The notes under the pieces were generated by a model. It did no database searches. It was not told the origin of the DNA and worked only from the letters and a program-made list of their open reading frames with translations. The translations under genes were made by a program, and so were the position numbers. Source: Bacteroidales bacterium UBA3684 (GTDB lineage: Bacteria > Bacteroidota > Bacteroidia > Bacteroidales > P3). From it: 8,989 nucleotides of DNA. Of this stretch, positions 6,490-8,989 are shown piece by piece. The stretch lies in assembly GCA_002372855.1 (NCBI GenBank), contig DFIZ01000030.1, forward strand, positions 1 through 8,989, written 5' to 3'. Within the stretch, counting starts at the first letter, position 1. Each line of letters starts with the position of its first letter.

Positions 6490-7878
6490 TTAATGGTTAA
6501 TATTCTCTTGCGCCAGGCTGATGAGCTGCTCGTCGCAGCCGAGGATGGAGGCTATGCGCAGGGCCTCGTGGGGCACGTTGTCGCTTTGGTCCTCGGTCAG
6601 CGAGTAGTCGATGAAGCGGTTGATGCTCTGCGGCGTCAGCGGTATGTTCTCCATGCCCTCGACGAAGCCTTTCACCCGCAGCCGGCGGCAGTCTGTGCCG
6701 AGCTGGCCGTAGTGGGTGGTGATGAGGGTGATGGAGGGCAGCGATTCCAGTATCCTGATGATGGCCTGTACTAGGGCTTTGCCTTCGACGGGATTGGTGG
6801 TGCGCGCAGGCTCGTCGATGAGCACCAGCAGGCGCTCGTTGCGGCAGGACTGCAGTATGTTGCTGATCTTGATGATTTCCGACGCGTAGGAGGAGAGGCC
6901 GTTCATTTCGTCCTGGTCGTCGCCGATGGAGGTCACCACGCCCTCCACCAGGCACACCGTGGCCTCCTCGGCGGGCACGAACATGCCGCATTGGGCCATG
7001 ACTTGCGCGGTGCCTATGCTCTTGAGCAGCACGGTCTTGCCGGCCATGTTGGCGCCGGTGATGAGGCACACGCCGGAGCGCACCTCGATGTCCACGGGCT
7101 GGTAGCGCAGGTGCATCTCCTCGTTGCGCTGCTTGACGCGGGGATTGAAGAGCTGGCGGTAGGCTATGTGGTCGCCGACGGCGGGACGCACCAGGTTCCA
7201 ACGGATGGCCAGCTCGGCCCGCGCCAGCAGGAAGTCGGCGTAAGCCATTTGTTCCATGGTGTTTACGAGTGTCTCCGTCCAGGGGCGCAGCTCGTCCGAG
7301 AGGCGCATGCATACGCGGTTCTGTATCTCGCTCTGGCGGGCCAGCAGGTCGCTGATGCGCATGGGGTCGCCGCCGGAGGTCTGCAGGGCGTTCAGCTCGC
7401 GCCGCAGGGCAGGCAGTTCGGGGTCGTAACTATCATAGATGTAGAAGTTTGCGATGCCTGTATGGTCGGGGTCGAGGATGGCGAACGGCTCGCTGCAGTC
7501 CGGCAACGGCAGGGTGGCGCCGAGGCCCAGCCCCTCGATGGCGGTGGCGGCGGAGCGCGAGAGGGAGCAAAGGCTCTTGATCTCAAAGAGTTCCACCTCG
7601 TTGAGCGGCATGTGGTTGGCCAGGGAGGCGAAGGTGCCGCTGAGGTCGTGCAGACACATCAGGCAGTGGCGCAAGTCGATGTAGTAGCGACGGTTGGGGA
7701 TGTCGTTGGTGGCACGGATGGCCTCCTCCAGGCGGTCCCACTCCTCCTCCAGCTCCGGGGCCGAGGTACGGAAAGCGGCCTCCAGCATGGCCCTGCGGCC
7801 TGCGGCCGACATAAGGTCCATGCTATCAATGATGTACTGGAATCCAGCGTCGCTTTTCAATAGTTCTTTTATCTTCAT
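6490..7878 (-). CDS. kamC: MutS-family ATPase, KamC-like lysine 5,6-aminomutase reactivase subunit
   Basis: Protein of 462 residues with a MutS-type ABC ATPase domain at its C-terminal end. Walker A is GANMAGKT (275-282, K281); Walker B is LVLIDEPARTTNP (D355, E356); the switch histidine is in ITTHY (H389). Residues 1-250 are helical and correspond to the MutS lever/clamp region; the mismatch-recognition and connector domains of true MutS are absent and the length is about half that of MutS. DEPARTTNP in place of the MutS DEIGRGTS segment is, from memory, typical of KamC, the ATPase partner of KamB encoded in lysine fermentation clusters. These proteins are thought to use ATP to reactivate or exchange cofactor in adenosylcobalamin-dependent lysine 5,6-aminomutase (KamDE). 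The ATG overlaps the stop of the KamB-like gene by 4 nt (ATGA), implying coupled translation. A decayed copy of its 3' part lies at 4744-4841. The MutS-family call is certain; the KamC role is likely. Confidence 0.85.
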   Translation of the reverse strand: MKIKELLKSDAGFQYIIDSMDLMSAAGRRAMLEAAFRTSAPELEEEWDRLEEAIRATNDIPNRRYYIDLRHCLMCLHDLSGTFASLANHMPLNEVELFEIKSLCSLSRSAATAIEGLGLGATLPLPDCSEPFAILDPDHTGIANFYIYDSYDPELPALRRELNALQTSGGDPMRISDLLARQSEIQNRVCMRLSDELRPWTETLVNTMEQMAYADFLLARAELAIRWNLVRPAVGDHIAYRQLFNPRVKQRNEEMHLRYQPVDIEVRSGVCLITGANMAGKTVLLKSIGTAQVMAQCGMFVPAEEATVCLVEGVVTSIGDDQDEMNGLSSYASEIIKISNILQSCRNERLLVLIDEPARTTNPVEGKALVQAIIRILESLPSITLITTHYGQLGTDCRRLRVKGFVEGMENIPLTPQSINRFIDYSLTEDQSDNVPHEALRIASILGCDEQLISLAQENINH

Positions 7879-8882
7879 TGTTCTATCTTTTTCACATCAT
7901 ACACGGGGGTCTGCAGGGCGTCGCTCAGGGCGTCGCAAGTGCTCTTGGAATCAAGCAGAAAGCCTTGCGGAGAGGTGGGGTTGAGGGTGATGGCGATGAG
8001 CTTGGAGCGCTGCAGCACCATCAGGCGGTTGCCCCGGCGGGTATAGTCGACGTAGACCTCGGGGGTGACGAATATCTTCGTAAAGTCTCTTGCTATCAGG
8101 GTGATATCCTTGCCTTTGGCCGCGAGAATCTTCAGCAGGCGGTCGCTGATGGCCCCGGCGGCGAAGAGGGTGTGTCCGAAGCGCAGGATGTCCTTCTCCG
8201 AACGGTCGATGAGGAAGACCGAGGCTATCTCCAGGTCGTGTATCTCGCCGTCGTTGTCGATGGCCCAAATGCCTGATTCTATGATGCTGAGGCGGTTCCT
8301 GAGGGCCTCGTCCACCTCGTCGAGGCAGATGAGCTGGTAGAGGTGGCGCGTCTTGGCGATGAGCTGTTTGACATTGGCGGACACCGCTGCGCCGGTGGCG
8401 AGGATCATGCAGTCGGTCACCGTGGGCGACGCCAGGCTCAGGCGCGACAACGCTCCGTCGACAATCGAGATGTCAACACCCATGGAATCAAGACTTTGAA
8501 TCTGCCGTTTGAGCACCGCCGTGGTGGCGGCACCGGAGAGCAGCACCTTGCCCTGGATGAGCACTTCGGCGGTCACCAGGGGTCCCAGCGAGGTGCGCTG
8601 GCTGTCCACGGCCACCAGGCGGCTCACGGCCTGGCGGATGAGGTAGTGCTTCTCCGAGGTGATGAAATGGGTGCCGCGGAAGAGGGTTATTTCCGGCTTG
8701 GCGGTGGCAAAAACGCTGTCCACCTGCTCGCCGTCCACACCGATGGAGGTGACCCCCACGTGGACGCCCAACTGGTTCATTCTATGTAGTATATAGTTCA
8801 GGCATACGGTCTTTCCCGTATTCTTTTCCAGCCCCACGATGGAGAGGCTGCGGTGGCGTAGTATTTCAGATATGAATGGCAT
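7875..8882 (-). CDS. kamB: KamB-like P-loop protein, lysine 5,6-aminomutase reactivase subunit
   Basis: Protein of 335 residues with an N-terminal nucleotide-binding motif GLEKNTGKT (17-25), a Gx5GKT form like that of dethiobiotin synthetase. TSIGVDGE (45-52) and VDGALSR (141-147) follow, segments I associate with KamB proteins. There is no signal peptide or membrane helix, so it is cytosolic. KamB acts with KamC in lysine fermentation operons as the supposed reactivation system for B12-dependent lysine 5,6-aminomutase, which converts beta-lysine to 3,5-diaminohexanoate. Here it is the first gene of the operon and its TGA overlaps the KamC-like ATG, strongly supporting a KamB/KamC pair. The ATG at 8882 is preferred because the only other early Met (residue 35) would remove the P-loop, and no other start codon is in frame back to a stop at 8928-8930. 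The promoter -7 box lies only 10 bp upstream of this ATG, so the message should be almost leaderless. The mutase genes are not in view. Confidence 0.8.
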   Translation of the reverse strand: MPFISEILRHRSLSIVGLEKNTGKTVCLNYILHRMNQLGVHVGVTSIGVDGEQVDSVFATAKPEITLFRGTHFITSEKHYLIRQAVSRLVAVDSQRTSLGPLVTAEVLIQGKVLLSGAATTAVLKRQIQSLDSMGVDISIVDGALSRLSLASPTVTDCMILATGAAVSANVKQLIAKTRHLYQLICLDEVDEALRNRLSIIESGIWAIDNDGEIHDLEIASVFLIDRSEKDILRFGHTLFAAGAISDRLLKILAAKGKDITLIARDFTKIFVTPEVYVDYTRRGNRLMVLQRSKLIAITLNPTSPQGFLLDSKSTCDALSDALQTPVYDVKKIEQ

Positions 8883-8892
8883 AAATCGGTTG

Positions 8893-8924
8893 CAAAGATA
8901 GAAAAAAAATCCCGAACCGCCAAA
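8893..8924 (-). promoter_or_regulatory. Bacteroidota sigma-ABfr-type promoter for the kamB-kamC-flotillin operon
   Basis: On the minus strand TTTG (8921-8924) is followed after 20 bp, including a run of eight T, by TATCTTTG (8893-8900). This fits the Bacteroidota -33 TTTG / -7 TAnnTTTG consensus in sequence and spacing. Transcription should begin near 8886-8889, only about 4-7 nt before the kamB ATG at 8882. No operator repeats are visible in the 65 bp upstream, so this looks like a simple housekeeping promoter. Confidence 0.75.
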
Positions 8925-8989
8925 TTTTTATCTCCCCGCCACCCACCCGAGAGGGGTCGAAGAGGTACATAATTCGGCATTTCTTATAT

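Noticed and set aside
5211..6500. Long plus-strand open frame (429 codons) opposite the flotillin gene
   Set aside because: It is Leu/Gly/Val-rich with no recognisable domain and is the mirror of the Ala/Glu-rich flotillin codons with biased third positions. The minus-strand reading has a clear SPFH and coiled-coil architecture.
6991..7863. Plus-strand open frame of 290 codons opposite the kamC-like gene
   Set aside because: No family features; it results from GC-rich third positions in the real gene, which carries intact Walker motifs.
8945..8957. Small inverted repeat ACCC-GAGAG-GGGT near the right edge, considered as a terminator of an upstream gene
   Set aside because: A four-pair stem without a following T run is too weak to call.
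8798..8980. Minus-strand 60-codon open frame overlapping the kamB start
   Set aside because: It crosses the kamB promoter and is out of frame with the P-loop protein, with no domain features.
1..8989. Search by eye for CRISPR arrays, tRNA or rRNA genes, insertion sequences and attachment sites
   Set aside because: No regularly spaced repeat-spacer array, cloverleaf or ribosomal sequence, transposase or integrase was recognised. The only direct repeats are the operators, the octamer array and the kamC remnant.

Overview
The window looks like chromosomal DNA from a member of the Bacteroidota, most likely Bacteroidales. Three promoters match or nearly match the Bacteroidota -7 box TAnnTTTG. Start codons mostly lack a clear Shine-Dalgarno sequence. 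The inorganic phosphate transporter (PiT) has the long form I associate with this phylum, and the KamB/KamC-type proteins fit lysine-fermenting Bacteroidales. The species cannot be told from the sequence.

Left half (1-4729) is a phosphate module. A secreted or outer-membrane protein (start only, minus strand) and a 750-residue PiT-type phosphate transporter with a large cytoplasmic C-terminal domain are divergently transcribed from a 162-bp intergenic region. That region holds two back-to-back operators of 7-bp elements repeated every 11 bp. Each ends exactly 10 bp before an identical TATTTTTG -7 box, which is the architecture of a PhoB Pho box. Downstream on the plus strand follow a PhoB/OmpR-type response regulator and a PhoR-like histidine kinase, so transporter, regulator and sensor probably form one self-regulated phosphate-starvation unit. 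Six degenerate 8-bp tandem repeats fill the gap between regulator and kinase.

The middle (4730-4979) has no intact gene. It holds a decayed fragment of the downstream MutS-like gene, with its C-terminal codons joined to its Walker B region by a 248-bp deletion at a 7-bp repeat. A strong terminator hairpin follows, and its left arm is made of that remnant.

Right half (4980-8882) is a minus-strand operon: a KamB-like P-loop protein, a KamC-like MutS-family ATPase (4-nt ATGA overlap) and a flotillin/SPFH membrane protein (10 nt further on). KamB/KamC are the proposed reactivation proteins of B12-dependent lysine 5,6-aminomutase in lysine fermentation; the mutase genes are not in this window. 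A well-formed Bacteroidota promoter lies almost on top of the kamB start codon, implying a leaderless or nearly leaderless mRNA. The two halves converge on the terminator region.
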